The notes: generated by a model from the sequence alone, not told the origin. A stretch of 51,933 bases of DNA from Acidobacteriaceae bacterium (GCA_025350325.1 JANXYB010000141.1:1-51933); one strand, 5' to 3'. Numbered from the stretch's first letter, positions 38,512-49,552 are shown. Made by a program: numbers and translations.

Positions 38512-38693
38512 TTTGGGTGATATTGACCTCTTGCCCGGCGTTAACAAGGCCAGCCGAGAGTGTAACAGCGGCGACCCGTTGCATGCGCTCACCAATTGCG
38601 TGCGCAGTTGGTACGGGGCTTCACTCACGCCTGCTACGCGCCGCGCGGTCCGACCGTCTCCGCCGCGTGCATTCATCCATCTCTCACTACAGA

Positions 38694-38732
38694 ATTGCAT
38701 ACATATACATTTCTAATGTATATTTATGCCCG
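38694..38732 (+). promoter_or_regulatory. Tandem ARG-box operator upstream of argR
   Basis: Two 18-bp ARG-box-like elements lie at 38694-38711 (core TGCATACATATACA) and 38715-38732 (core TGTATATTTATGCC), separated by exactly 3 bp. Each core matches the general TGMATWWWWATKCA consensus at 12 of 14 positions. The pair also forms an almost perfect palindrome: GCATACATATACATT, TCT, AATGTATATTTATGC. Paired boxes with 2-3 bp spacing are the known arrangement for hexameric ArgR. It overlaps the likely promoter 47 nt before the argR ATG, so arginine-dependent autorepression of the whole cluster is expected. Confidence 0.75.
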
Positions 38733-38778
38733 TACACACGCCCGCAAGAGTGGCGTTTTTGCCCCGCCGGAATCTGCC

Positions 38779-39243
38779 ATGAAAGTTCAGAGACACGATG
38801 CAATACGCGCCCTGGTGGCGCACGCCCTGGTGGCAAATCAAGATGAGTTGCGCCGCAAGTTGCGCCGTAAAGGATTTGCGGTCACGCAGGCCACCCTTTC
38901 GCGCGACGTACATGAACTGCGTCTCTCCAAAGGCCCAGGCGGATATTCCCTACCCAACGGAAGTACCAACGGTAACGGTGGCGATGCGACTGAAGATGAC
39001 GCACCTCCTACCGTCGCCGATATGATCGAGAGTTTCGCTTTGCGGGTCACTAAAGCGATGAATCAGGTGGTAATGGTAACGGTGATGGGTGGCGCACAAC
39101 CGCTAGCCGCGGCACTGGACCATGAGAGCTGGACCGATGTTGTAGGCACGGTTGCGGGCGATGACACGGTGCTGGTGATCTGTCCCGATGTACGCACGGC
39201 TTCGAACGTCGAAGCACGCTTGAGGACGATGTTAGAGTCATGA
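38779..39243 (+). CDS. argR: Arginine repressor
   Basis: 154 aa from ATG 38779. An N-terminal winged helix with RKGFAVTQATLSRDVHELRLSKG (the recognition SR in TLSRD is typical of ArgR) is followed by a C-terminal hexamerisation/arginine-binding domain ending VGTVAGDDTVLVIC, where the GxxAGDDT motif holds the arginine-contacting aspartates. A Gly/Asn/Asp-rich linker (about 54-75) is longer than usual. Upstream ATG 38716 lies inside the operator and is rejected. It ends in an ATGA overlap with argC. Represses the arg cluster at high arginine. Confidence 0.93.
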   Translation: MKVQRHDAIRALVAHALVANQDELRRKLRRKGFAVTQATLSRDVHELRLSKGPGGYSLPNGSTNGNGGDATEDDAPPTVADMIESFALRVTKAMNQVVMVTVMGGAQPLAAALDHESWTDVVGTVAGDDTVLVICPDVRTASNVEARLRTMLES

Positions 39244-40307
39244 CTAAACCATTGCAGACAGCCGTTCTAGGATTGACCGGGTACGCTGGCGCGGAATTAG
39301 CGCGCCTGCTGCTGCATCATCCAAAACTCAAGGGTATGCCTCCGGTATTCGCAGGCCGGCTTGATGCTGACGACGCTAAACGAGGCGGCATTCCCCTCGC
39401 GCACATTCATCCTCAACTGGCGGATAGTAAAGGCAGCGGCGAGTTGCTGCTGCAACCTTTTTCGTGGGAGCTCCTCAAGGATCGCGGCGTCGCCGTTTTG
39501 TTTCTCGCTACGCCGCACGAGCAATCTCGCCAGTGGGTGCCGGAGGCGCTGGCACAGGGACTTCGGGTGATCGATCTTAGCGGCGCATGGCGCTTGAGTG
39601 AAGCAACCAACCGCGGAATCTACGCGTTTGAGGACGAGGGTTCAAATGTGGCGCTGGCCACGCAGGCACAAGCCGTTTACGGCCTCCCTGAATTGCATCG
39701 TGCAGACATCTTTGACGCGCGGCTGGTCGCCAATCCCGGGTGCTACGCAACCTCGATAATTCTGGCGTTGCGGCCGCTGGTGGCTGCGGGATTGATTGAC
39801 ATTTCACACGGCATTGTCGCGGATGCTAAAAGCGGCGTCAGCGGAGCGGGTAAGGCGCCCACGGCTAAGACGCACTTCATGCATGCGGCAAATAACTTCT
39901 CAGCGTATGGCGTTTTTGATCACCGCCACACCGGTGAGTTGCTCGAGCAAATCGGGATAGACGCTGGTAGCATCGTCTTCACGCCCCACCTGCTTCCCAT
40001 TCCGCGCGGCATCCTCTCCACGATCTATGTGAAATTTAACGACACGCAAACGCGGACTAGCATTGCCGATGCCTATAGCGAATTTTTTGGCGGCAGCCCC
40101 ATGGTAAGAATCTACGAAAAAAACTTGCCGCAGATTCAGCACTCTGTGAGGACGAACTACGCTGACATCGGTTTTCAATTAGCCCCAGATGGCAAACGCG
40201 CTGTAATTATCAGTTGCCTCGACAATTTATTAAAAGGTGCATCGGGTCAGGCAGTGCAAAATTTCAATGTAATGCTCGGTTGGGACGAAGCAGAGGGACT
40301 TGAATGA
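39240..40307 (+). CDS. argC: N-acetyl-gamma-glutamyl-phosphate reductase
   Basis: 355 aa. Rossmann motif GLTGYAGAEL (11-20) and the catalytic Cys in NPGCYAT (C168) identify ArgC, which reduces N-acetylglutamyl phosphate with NADPH to the semialdehyde, the third step of arginine synthesis. The conserved HRHTGE segment, essential His included, is seen as DHRHTGELLEQ. Its ATG overlaps the argR stop, and its own stop overlaps argB by 4 nt. Confidence 0.96.
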   Translation: MTKPLQTAVLGLTGYAGAELARLLLHHPKLKGMPPVFAGRLDADDAKRGGIPLAHIHPQLADSKGSGELLLQPFSWELLKDRGVAVLFLATPHEQSRQWVPEALAQGLRVIDLSGAWRLSEATNRGIYAFEDEGSNVALATQAQAVYGLPELHRADIFDARLVANPGCYATSIILALRPLVAAGLIDISHGIVADAKSGVSGAGKAPTAKTHFMHAANNFSAYGVFDHRHTGELLEQIGIDAGSIVFTPHLLPIPRGILSTIYVKFNDTQTRTSIADAYSEFFGGSPMVRIYEKNLPQIQHSVRTNYADIGFQLAPDGKRAVIISCLDNLLKGASGQAVQNFNVMLGWDEAEGLE

Positions 40308-41086
40308 AATACGTCGTCAAACTTGGAGGGGCGGGCCTCGAGTCTCCAATGCTCCTTCAGGGCTGCACCCGCGCCATCACAGAGCTTGTGCGCGATGGTC
40401 ACCAGGTCGCTGTGGTGCACGGTGGCGGCCTGCAACTGACACGCATGCTCAAGACACTCGGCATGGAGAGTACGTTCATCAATGGGTTGCGCGTTACTGA
40501 CGCTGCGACGCGGGACGTAGCGTTGATGGTGCTTGCGGGCAAGGTGAACAAAGGCATCGTTGCCGCTTTAGGTTGCCTCGGTCAACCCGCCGTTGGAATG
40601 TCGGGTGCAGACGGTCTGCTGTTTCGCGCGCGGAAGAAACGCACGGCACCGGACCTCGGTTTTGTCGGCGAGATTGCAGCGAGCGACCCGCGTTGGATTG
40701 AAGCCATCTGGAATCTGAACGGCGTGCCTGTCATCTCTTCAATGGCACTCGGCTTCGACGGAGAATACTACAACATCAATGCAGATGAGATGGCGGCTGC
40801 GTGCGCTATCGCATGCCGCGTAGATGCACTCGTTTTCCTCACCGACGTGCCTGGCGTCAAGGATGCCGGCGGCGCAGTATTACGATGGCTCAGCATTGAT
40901 CAGATTGCGGAGATGGCTAAGAGCGCTGTCATCTCCGGCGGCATGCTACCCAAGCTGGCTGCCTGCCGCGAAGCTCTGCTGAACGGCGTAAAGCGTGTAA
41001 GAATTTTGCCGGCGGAGGCAGCCGGTTCCCTTCCCGACCTGTGCAGTTCCCGCGTAGCCCACGGCACTGAAGTCATGGTGGCCTGA
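40304..41086 (+). CDS. argB: Acetylglutamate kinase
   Basis: 260 aa amino-acid kinase fold. KLGGAG (6-11), VVHGGGLQLTRML (41-53), the NINADEMAAACA segment and ISGGMLPKLAA are the usual ArgB marks. It phosphorylates N-acetylglutamate. It lacks the N-terminal helix associated with arginine-feedback hexamers, so feedback inhibition of this enzyme is unlikely and control may rest on ArgR; this is inference. Overlaps argC by 4 nt. Confidence 0.95.
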   Translation: MKYVVKLGGAGLESPMLLQGCTRAITELVRDGHQVAVVHGGGLQLTRMLKTLGMESTFINGLRVTDAATRDVALMVLAGKVNKGIVAALGCLGQPAVGMSGADGLLFRARKKRTAPDLGFVGEIAASDPRWIEAIWNLNGVPVISSMALGFDGEYYNINADEMAAACAIACRVDALVFLTDVPGVKDAGGAVLRWLSIDQIAEMAKSAVISGGMLPKLAACREALLNGVKRVRILPAEAAGSLPDLCSSRVAHGTEVMVA

Positions 41087-41100
41087 GGAGATTGGACGCA

Positions 41101-42378
41101 ATGAATCTTGACCAAATTCGCGCGGCTGAATCTAGGCTGCTGCTCCAGACTTACGATCGCAACCCGATTCTCTTTGTCGGCGGCGAAGGTGTTCACATTA
41201 TCGATGAGAACGGCGCCCGCTACCTCGATTTGCTTAGCGGCATCGGCGTAAACGCGCTCGGCTACTCTCATCCGGCAATCGAAGATGCAATCGCACGTCA
41301 GAGCCGTAAACTGATCCACACATCGAACCTGTTCTACCATGAGGGCCAGGCTGAACTCGCCCTGCTTCTCACCCAACGCACCGGACTTGATCGGGCTTTC
41401 TTTTCGAACACGGGGACCGAAGCATGGGAAGGCGCGCTGAAGTTAGCTCGTGCTCACGCCGGTCTCCTGCGCAGCGAAGGCAAACACATTGGCACAAAGT
41501 TTTTGGCGCTTGAACAAAGCTTTCATGGTCGCACGTACGGATCGATGTCAACCACCTACAAGGCCAAGTACCGCGAACCATTCGGCCCAGTCGTTCCCGG
41601 TGTGGAATTTGTTCGCTTCAACGACGTGGCAGATTTGCGCGCAAAGTTTTCTAATGAAGTTTGCGCGATCCTCGTTGAATCTATTCAAGGCGAAGGTGGA
41701 ATTCGCCCCCTGACGCAGGAATTCTTTGCCGAGGCTCGCGCGCTCACAAGATCTACCGGCGCACTGCTGGTGGTCGACGAAATTCAATCTGGCATGGGCA
41801 GGACGGGCAAGTGGTGCGCCTATCAGCACTACGACATTTTGCCCGATATCGCTACGCTGGCTAAGCCCTTGGCAGGCGGCATCCCTATCGGCGCGGTGCT
41901 ATGCAATGAAGAGGCCGCACGCGCCATTCATGCCGGAATGCACGGCACGACCTTTGGTGGTGGCCCGTTGGCGTGCGCTGTTGCCGTCGCCGTTATCGGG
42001 GCCATCGAAAAAGAGGGCCTATTGGCCCATGCGACCGAAGTAGGCAATTATTTTCAAGCGCAGCTACGCTGGCTGGCTGCGGATCACGAAGCCATCATCG
42101 ACGTGCGTGGCAAAGGATTGATGATTGCGGCAGAGCTTGATTCGGCAGACCTGGCCAAGCACGCAGTCGCTGAAATGTTGAAACGACACATCGTGATCAA
42201 TTGCACCAGCGACACGGTGCTTCGCTTCTTGCCGCCCTTCATTCTGGAACGTGCGCATGTCGATACTGCCATTCAGGCGCTTGATGAAATCTTAAAAGAA
42301 AAGGCCGAGGAGTCAAGCGGCGCTCAGGCCGCCGCAGAGGCATCATCACTATCCGCAGGAGGAAACAAACGTGGCTAG
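41101..42378 (+). CDS. argD: Acetylornithine aminotransferase
   Basis: 425 aa class III PLP enzyme. PLP sites: SNTGTEAWEGALK (about 102-114), VVDEIQSGMGRTG with D226, and the Schiff-base lysine K255 in TLAKPLAGG. ATG 41101 is chosen because GAGGAG (41085-41090) has correct spacing; TTG 41092 is too close. It transaminates N-acetylglutamate semialdehyde. The C-terminus carries an Ala/Ser-rich tail of about 25 residues not typical of ArgD. Overlaps argF by 8 nt. Confidence 0.94.
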   Translation: MNLDQIRAAESRLLLQTYDRNPILFVGGEGVHIIDENGARYLDLLSGIGVNALGYSHPAIEDAIARQSRKLIHTSNLFYHEGQAELALLLTQRTGLDRAFFSNTGTEAWEGALKLARAHAGLLRSEGKHIGTKFLALEQSFHGRTYGSMSTTYKAKYREPFGPVVPGVEFVRFNDVADLRAKFSNEVCAILVESIQGEGGIRPLTQEFFAEARALTRSTGALLVVDEIQSGMGRTGKWCAYQHYDILPDIATLAKPLAGGIPIGAVLCNEEAARAIHAGMHGTTFGGGPLACAVAVAVIGAIEKEGLLAHATEVGNYFQAQLRWLAADHEAIIDVRGKGLMIAAELDSADLAKHAVAEMLKRHIVINCTSDTVLRFLPPFILERAHVDTAIQALDEILKEKAEESSGAQAAAEASSLSAGGNKRG

Positions 42379-43399
42379 CAAAGCTACCATTGAGGACCGG
42401 GACACCATAACCCCGGTATATAAAGATGACGACATTCTTGCCGCAGCAGCGCGCCTCGCCGGCGAAGATATGTGTTCAATCGCCGACTTAACCAGCGGTG
42501 AAGTGCGCGCCACACTCAAGCTTGGCCACGACGTGAAACGCAATCCGCGTGAATACCGTCACGCTCTCGATGCCAAGCAAATGGTGCTTATGTTTGAGAA
42601 GGCAAGCCTGCGCACGCGGCTGGCTTTTGAGACTGGAATCAACACCATGGGCGGCAACGCGATCTTTGTCGACCAGACCAGTTCACCTCTCGGTGAACGG
42701 GAGGCTATCGCAGACATCGCGCGCAATGTTGAACGCTGGGTCGATGTGATCGTGCTACGAACCTACGCGCATGACACCATCACCGAGATGGCCGCCAACT
42801 CACGCGTCCCGGTCATCAATGCCCTGTCCGACTTCGAACATCCCTGCCAGGCGCTGGCTGATTTCATGACGCTTGAGGAACACTTCGGATCGGCTGCCGG
42901 GCTCAACTTTACTTACGTCGGAGACGGCAACAACGTTTGTCATTCGCTTATGTTGACTGGTGCTCAACTCGGCGCCAATGTGACGGTGGCTACCCCGCGC
43001 GGCTACTCCCCCGACATTGAAATTGTTACCAAAGCCCGTGAAATCGGCGAGGCCAACGGCTGCGAGCTTCGCCTCCTGCAGGATCCGCAAGCCGCCGTCG
43101 AAGGAGCAGACGCAGTGTACACCGACGTTTGCGTAAGCATGGGGTTCGAGCATGAATCGACCAAGCGCGCACCTATCTTCAGACCTTTTCAGGTGAACGA
43201 TGCACTGATGCAAAAGGCTGCGCAACGTGCGGTTTTTATGCATTGCCTGCCCGCGCGACGCAACGCTGAAGTCACGGATGCCGTGCTCGATGGCCCGCAA
43301 TCCATCGTGTTCGATCAGGCAGAAAATCGCATGCACGCGCAGAAGGCATTATTGCTGTTACTGCTTGGTGGTCTCGCCAATGTTCCAAGCTTTCAATGA
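42371..43399 (+). CDS. argF: Ornithine carbamoyltransferase
   Basis: 342 aa. Carbamoyl-phosphate motif SLRTR (79-83), HPCQ (157-160), ornithine loop TDVCVSMG (usual TDVWxSMG, so Trp is Cys here) and HCLPA near the C-terminus. The N-terminus is about 30 residues longer than that of E. coli ArgF. An N-acetylornithine carbamoyltransferase is unlikely because the SMG loop is kept. GTG 42371 lies within the argD end after GCAGGAGG. Confidence 0.93.
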   Translation: MASKATIEDRDTITPVYKDDDILAAAARLAGEDMCSIADLTSGEVRATLKLGHDVKRNPREYRHALDAKQMVLMFEKASLRTRLAFETGINTMGGNAIFVDQTSSPLGEREAIADIARNVERWVDVIVLRTYAHDTITEMAANSRVPVINALSDFEHPCQALADFMTLEEHFGSAAGLNFTYVGDGNNVCHSLMLTGAQLGANVTVATPRGYSPDIEIVTKAREIGEANGCELRLLQDPQAAVEGADAVYTDVCVSMGFEHESTKRAPIFRPFQVNDALMQKAAQRAVFMHCLPARRNAEVTDAVLDGPQSIVFDQAENRMHAQKALLLLLLGGLANVPSFQ

Positions 43400-43442
43400 T
43401 CTTCTCGCGCAAGCGGGCCACCGTTTCACAAGTAATCTTTGA

Positions 43443-44795
<1,353 letters not shown>

Positions 44796-44912
44796 CATGC
44801 TATTTGCTAAGTATTGCGAACAGGAAATGCATACCGCAGATGGCTGCGTTAACCTACCGGTCAAAACAAATGAGCCGATCTGACCGACGGCTAAGGAATC
44901 AGAAACATTGTA

Positions 44913-46361
44913 ATGTCGAACGAACAACAATCCGTGAAGATGTGGTCCGGCCGCTTTCGCGAGCCGCTCGATGCAGAGTTCGAACAGTGGCAGCGTTCCA
45001 TCGTATTTGACTGGCAGCTGCTCGAACACGAGGTAGCTGCCAGCAAAGCTCACGCGTCAACACTCGTCGCAGCCAATATCCTGACAAAGGATGAGGGGAT
45101 CCAACTGCGTGATGCGCTCGATGCAATCTCCGCCGACCACGCTTCGGACGAAGGCAAGCTGCTCGTGAGAAATCATCCGTCGGCCGAAGACATTCATCAC
45201 TTCGTCGAGCTGTCGCTGGCAGAGCGCATCGGATCATTGGGACTGAAACTGCACACCGGGCGTAGCCGCAATGAACAAATCGCGACTGACCTGCGACTTT
45301 ATGTTCGCGCTCAGATCGTTGAGGTGGTGTCGTCGCTAGGCCTGTGGGCCAATGCATTACTCGCGCAGGCACGAAATGCGAAGGACGCGGTCATGCCTAG
45401 CTATACGCACATGCAGCGGGCAGAGCCCGTTCTGGTTGCGCATTGGCTTTTGGCCAACGTCGAGATGGCGCTGCGGGACGCGACACGACTCGAGGATTGC
45501 GCAGCGCGCCTCAACTATTGCCCTCTCGGCTCAGGAGCAGTTGCCGGGGCAACGCTTGCGCTTGACCGCACCATCGCGGCACGCGAACTTGGATTCACCG
45601 CGCCAACAGCGAACTCCATCGACGCCACAAGCGATCGCGATTTCATTCTTGAATATTTACAAGCTCTGACGTTCGTTGGTTTGCACTTGAGCCGGTTCGC
45701 AGAAGAGATCACTCTTTTTGCCACTGCTGAATTCGGTTTCGTCGTGCTGCCAGAGGCTTTCTCAACCGGTTCGAGTGCGATGCCCCAGAAAAAAAATCCC
45801 GATATGACTGAGCTGATTCGCGCAAAAGTGGGGCGGATCAATGGAGCCGCGCAGGCCGTCACATTGATGCTCAAGGGTCTGCCCCTGGCCTACAATAAAG
45901 ATATGCAGGAGACCCAGGAGCCGGCATTCTCTGTCGATTTCGTTCCGCAAATGCTCGCGCTCGTGGCAAGGTTCACAAGTGCGCTCGGCTTTAATTTTGA
46001 GCGAATGAATGAGGCCGCTCAATCCGGCTATTTGAATGCAATGGCTGCAGCGACTTACCTGGTGCATAAAGGAGTTCCGTTTCGCACCGCCCATGAAAAG
46101 GTTGGGAATGTCGTGCGCTTCGCGATTGAGAAAGGCGTCGAACTCAGCGACCTCACACTCGATGAATTACATCGTTTCGGCGACGAGTTTGCAGAAGACT
46201 TTAACGCGGCCATGACTCTCACCGCGACCCTCGACTGTCACGACGTTGTTGGTGGAACCGCGCGTAACCGTGTGCGCCAGGCCATTGTAGAGGCAGCCGA
46301 GAAGATCGAGCGCATGGCAACACAACGTCACCTAAAGGAGGCTATCCATGCTGGTGCGTAA
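44913..46361 (+). CDS. argH: Argininosuccinate lyase
   Basis: 482 aa fumarase/aspartase superfamily enzyme. WSGRF near the start, TGRSRNEQIATDLRLY, SYTHMQRAEPV and the signature GSSAMPQKKNPDMTEL identify it. It releases arginine and fumarate. The C-terminal 14 nt overlap the next gene, which encodes a short acetyltransferase. A 117-nt gap precedes ATG 44913; no separate operator was seen there. Confidence 0.96.
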   Translation: MSNEQQSVKMWSGRFREPLDAEFEQWQRSIVFDWQLLEHEVAASKAHASTLVAANILTKDEGIQLRDALDAISADHASDEGKLLVRNHPSAEDIHHFVELSLAERIGSLGLKLHTGRSRNEQIATDLRLYVRAQIVEVVSSLGLWANALLAQARNAKDAVMPSYTHMQRAEPVLVAHWLLANVEMALRDATRLEDCAARLNYCPLGSGAVAGATLALDRTIAARELGFTAPTANSIDATSDRDFILEYLQALTFVGLHLSRFAEEITLFATAEFGFVVLPEAFSTGSSAMPQKKNPDMTELIRAKVGRINGAAQAVTLMLKGLPLAYNKDMQETQEPAFSVDFVPQMLALVARFTSALGFNFERMNEAAQSGYLNAMAAATYLVHKGVPFRTAHEKVGNVVRFAIEKGVELSDLTLDELHRFGDEFAEDFNAAMTLTATLDCHDVVGGTARNRVRQAIVEAAEKIERMATQRHLKEAIHAGA

Positions 46362-46869
46362 GGCACTGCTCCAGGATGCTTCCAACGTGCACGACCTGGT
46401 GAATTCGCTCTCAACCGACGGCACGCTGCTCAAGCGCGTGTTTGCTGAAATATGCGAAAATATTCGCGATTTCACTGTCGCTGAATCGGATGGCGGCGCC
46501 TTTCTTGGTTGTGGAGCACTGCATCTTTACGGCCCGCACTTATCTGAAGTGCGTTCCATAGTCGTCAAACCAGAGGCTAAAGGGCAAGGTGCCGGCGGCC
46601 GCATTTTGGGAGCCTTGATCGAAGAAGCTGAAGAGCACGGCATTCATTCTGTTTGTCTCTTCACGCGCATTCCCGACTTCTTTTTCAAGTATGGTTTTCG
46701 TGCCGTCGAAGACAAGACGGAATTGCCGGATAAGATTTTCAAAGATTGTCAGAGCTGTCCACGCCTGCACCGCTGCGATGAAATAGCTATGGTACGTGGG
46801 CGCATTCCGCGAACTTCAATTCTCGGACCACGCATTCAAGCTGAACAATTAGTTCGCTTGTCCGGCTAG
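46348..46869 (+). CDS. argA: Short GNAT-type N-acetylglutamate synthase candidate
   Basis: 173 aa GNAT domain with VRSIVVKPEAKGQGAGGRIL (acetyl-CoA binding) and CLFTRIPDFFFKYGFRAV, the pattern shared with the C-terminal half of ArgA and with the ArgH(A) fusions of Moritella-like bacteria. It would make N-acetylglutamate, the first arginine intermediate. A CxxCxxxxxC-like set (CQSCPRLHRC, about 139-148) is also present and occurs in short ArgA homologues. AAGGAGG (46335-46341) precedes ATG 46348 and the gene overlaps argH by 14 nt in another frame, so it is coupled to the arginine operon. No amino-acid kinase regulatory domain is attached. Confidence 0.82.
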   Translation: MLVRKALLQDASNVHDLVNSLSTDGTLLKRVFAEICENIRDFTVAESDGGAFLGCGALHLYGPHLSEVRSIVVKPEAKGQGAGGRILGALIEEAEEHGIHSVCLFTRIPDFFFKYGFRAVEDKTELPDKIFKDCQSCPRLHRCDEIAMVRGRIPRTSILGPRIQAEQLVRLSG

Positions 46870-46911
46870 ACCCACGCCCGCTGTCCTAAATCAATATGGT
46901 TAAGATTTTGC

Positions 46912-49245
46912 TTATAGCCTTGCGCTTTCACCCCGCAGCGTTGCAGCTGCGACCGCGACTTGACCATAACTAAGTCCTCCGTCCCCGGGGCTGACGCGGC
47001 GATGTTGCAAGGCTTCGAAGCCCGCACCTTCGAGGCCTATACGAAGTAGTTGCGCAAGCCGCCGATTATGCATGCACCCGCCACTTAGAGCGACACGACC
47101 GATTGCTGTCGCCTCACGCGCCAGCACACAAGCCTTCACAAACGCTGCGGCGATCGAAGCGTGAAAGCCTGCCGCAATCCGCGCCTTGGCTTCACCTCGG
47201 CGCAGATCATCCACAATGCCTTGCCACAGTGGGGAAACATTGAGACGGACCGGCTCACGCTGGGGCCAGTTGCCGCCGCACATTTCGACTTCGTACCTGG
47301 GGGCTAGTTCAAGATCCCAAGGTTCGTGGATGGCGATCCCTTCCAGTTCGATCGCCGCCTGCGCTTCGTAATGCACTTCGCGGCGCTGCAGCACCACTGA
47401 CGCTACCGCGTCGAACAGCCTGCCGCAACTTGAGGTCATTGGAGTGTTCACGCGTCGTTCGATCACGCGCGAGAGCACATTGGCCTCTTCCTTCTTCGCC
47501 CCCAACATCGAAAGCACCGCTGCATCCGCAACATCGAAACCCGCAGCTTGCAGGTGGCCCAATGCCATGCGCCATGGCGCGCGGATGGAGGCTTCTCCGC
47601 CGGGCATCGGCACATTCTCCAGAGCGGCAAAGCGCTCAAACTCGTCGAGGCTGCAGATCAGCACTTCCCCGCCCCACACATGCCCGTCGGTCCCGTATCC
47701 GGTCCCATCCAACGCCAGACCAATGACCGTTTCATCCACATCATTTTCAGCCATGCACGCAGCGATATGTGCATGGTGATGCTGCACTGCGACCAGCCGC
47801 AATCCTCGTTCGGCAGCCCACTCCTTCGCCCACGCTGTTGACTGATAACCCGGGTGCATATCGTGCACCACTACGCCCGGCTCTATCTCGAAAGTGCGCA
47901 TCAGATGATCGAGCGACTCGTTAAAGAACTGTATGCCCGTCAAGTTTTCAAGATCCCCGAGATGCTGACTCTGGTAGGCAAACTTTCCGCGTGCCAGCGC
48001 AAACACATTTTTCAAATGGCCTCCCACCGCGAGCAGGGGGGGCGTTTCAAGCGGCAACTGCACGCCAAGCGGGACAAACCCACGCGAACGGCGGATCAAC
48101 TGCGGTGCTCCATCCACAACAGCCGTCACCGAATCGTCGCAGCGTTGCAGAATTTCGCGGTCATGCATCAGAAATGCATCGGCGATCGAACCGAGCCTCG
48201 CGCGTGCTTCGTCGTTATCGATTGCGATCGGTTCTTCACTAAGATTGGCGCTGGTCATGACCAGTGCGGTCACGCGCGCGTCGGCAAAGAGCAGGTGCTG
48301 TAGCGGCGCGTAGGGCAGGAATATTCCCAGCCACGGCACGCCAGGAGCCAATGATGGCGCCAGTCCATTGTTCGCCCGCGCCTCTGCCAGCACTACCGGT
48401 CGCGCCGCCGATTCAAGGAGCGCTTCCTCCTCGGCCGTAAGCAAACAGACCGCACGCGCTGCTGTGAGGTCGCGCACCATGATGGCCAGCGGCTTGCCGA
48501 AGCGATGCTTGCGCTTGCGCAACAGCATGACTGCCGCCTCGTTGGTTGCGTCCACACTCAGATGAAAGCCGCCTATCCCCTTGATCGCTACGACTTCACC
48601 AACAAGCAGTTTGCTGATCGTCATTTGAACCGGCGAAACATCCGCCGATTCAATGCGTTCAATTACACTCCCATTTGGAGCTTCGAGCCACACGTGCGGT
48701 CCGCAGTCCCGACATGCGTTTGGCTGCGCATGAAAGCGCCGGTTCAACGGGTCGTCGTATTCGGCCTGGCAGGCAGCGCACATGGGGAATTTGGCCATCG
48801 AGGTCTGCGGTCTGTCGTACGGGATGCGCCGCGTAATCGTGAAACGCGGGCCACAGTTTGTGCAGTTGAGAAATGGGTAATGAAATCGCCTGTCAGCCGG
48901 GTCGAGCAGTTCGCGCAGGCAATCTGCGCAAGTCGCCGCATCCGCCGGAATGCCTGTGCTCACGCGCCCTAAAACCTCGCTTGCTACGATTCTGAAACCA
49001 GACTCGCAGGTCGCCGCAACGTCCCGCACTGTGATGGAATCGATGCGAGCAAGCGGCGGCGTCTCACTGCGCAGGCGCGCAACAAATGCCTTGACGCGCG
49101 CAGCATCTCCTTCAACCTCGATGGTTACGCCATCCGTGTCGTTGCCGATGAATCCAGCCAGTTTTTCTTCACAGGCGAGGCGATAAACAAACGGGCGGAA
49201 GCCGACGCCCTGCACAACGCCGCACACTAAGACGGCTTGTCGCAT
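46912..49245 (-). CDS. hypF: Carbamoyltransferase HypF (hydrogenase maturation)
   Basis: 777 aa from ATG 49245, preferred over ATG 49287 because AGGTGA lies just upstream. Order of domains: acylphosphatase (GVVQGVGFRPFVYRLA), two zinc-finger repeats (CADC to CTNC, and CAAC to CRDC), YrdC-like adenylation domain (LRKRKHRFGKPLAIMV) and a Kae1/TobZ-like C-terminal domain (HHHAHIAACMAEN, ALDGTGYGTDG, SPGDGGLSYGQ). It makes the CN ligands of the [NiFe] centre from carbamoyl phosphate together with HypE. The other hyp and structural genes lie outside the window. Confidence 0.95.
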   Translation of the reverse strand: MRQAVLVCGVVQGVGFRPFVYRLACEEKLAGFIGNDTDGVTIEVEGDAARVKAFVARLRSETPPLARIDSITVRDVAATCESGFRIVASEVLGRVSTGIPADAATCADCLRELLDPADRRFHYPFLNCTNCGPRFTITRRIPYDRPQTSMAKFPMCAACQAEYDDPLNRRFHAQPNACRDCGPHVWLEAPNGSVIERIESADVSPVQMTISKLLVGEVVAIKGIGGFHLSVDATNEAAVMLLRKRKHRFGKPLAIMVRDLTAARAVCLLTAEEEALLESAARPVVLAEARANNGLAPSLAPGVPWLGIFLPYAPLQHLLFADARVTALVMTSANLSEEPIAIDNDEARARLGSIADAFLMHDREILQRCDDSVTAVVDGAPQLIRRSRGFVPLGVQLPLETPPLLAVGGHLKNVFALARGKFAYQSQHLGDLENLTGIQFFNESLDHLMRTFEIEPGVVVHDMHPGYQSTAWAKEWAAERGLRLVAVQHHHAHIAACMAENDVDETVIGLALDGTGYGTDGHVWGGEVLICSLDEFERFAALENVPMPGGEASIRAPWRMALGHLQAAGFDVADAAVLSMLGAKKEEANVLSRVIERRVNTPMTSSCGRLFDAVASVVLQRREVHYEAQAAIELEGIAIHEPWDLELAPRYEVEMCGGNWPQREPVRLNVSPLWQGIVDDLRRGEAKARIAAGFHASIAAAFVKACVLAREATAIGRVALSGGCMHNRRLAQLLRIGLEGAGFEALQHRRVSPGDGGLSYGQVAVAAATLRGESARL

Positions 49246-49552
49246 CAATTCACCTGACTCGCGTTTTTGCTCATCTTGGTTGGTCATGCAGTCTGCCCGA
49301 AGATGCAGTCAAGCATAGCGCAGCAGGATGCATGGTCTTCGTTGGCTGTGTTGCAGGGAGCACACGATTGGGGTCCGGGAGCAACCAATTGGGGATTGCA
49401 TCCCTCCAACCGATAATGGCGATCTAGAGTCCGAAGCCGCGCCGCGCCTCGGCGCAAGTCGCAGAGGGAAATCCAACTGGCATAGGTGATTGCCCTCACC
49501 CTGCCCCCTGAGCGCGCACCCGGCTCGAGGGTTACACGAAAGGTAGAGAATC
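49246..49552. other. Intergenic region between hypF and SYLF gene
   Basis: 307 bases between divergent genes. Apart from the TAG-rich ribosome-binding region (AAGGTAGAG) before ATG 49553, I see no gene or clear hairpin. Two ATTGGGG copies around 49368-49397 form a trivial direct repeat. Confidence 0.4.
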
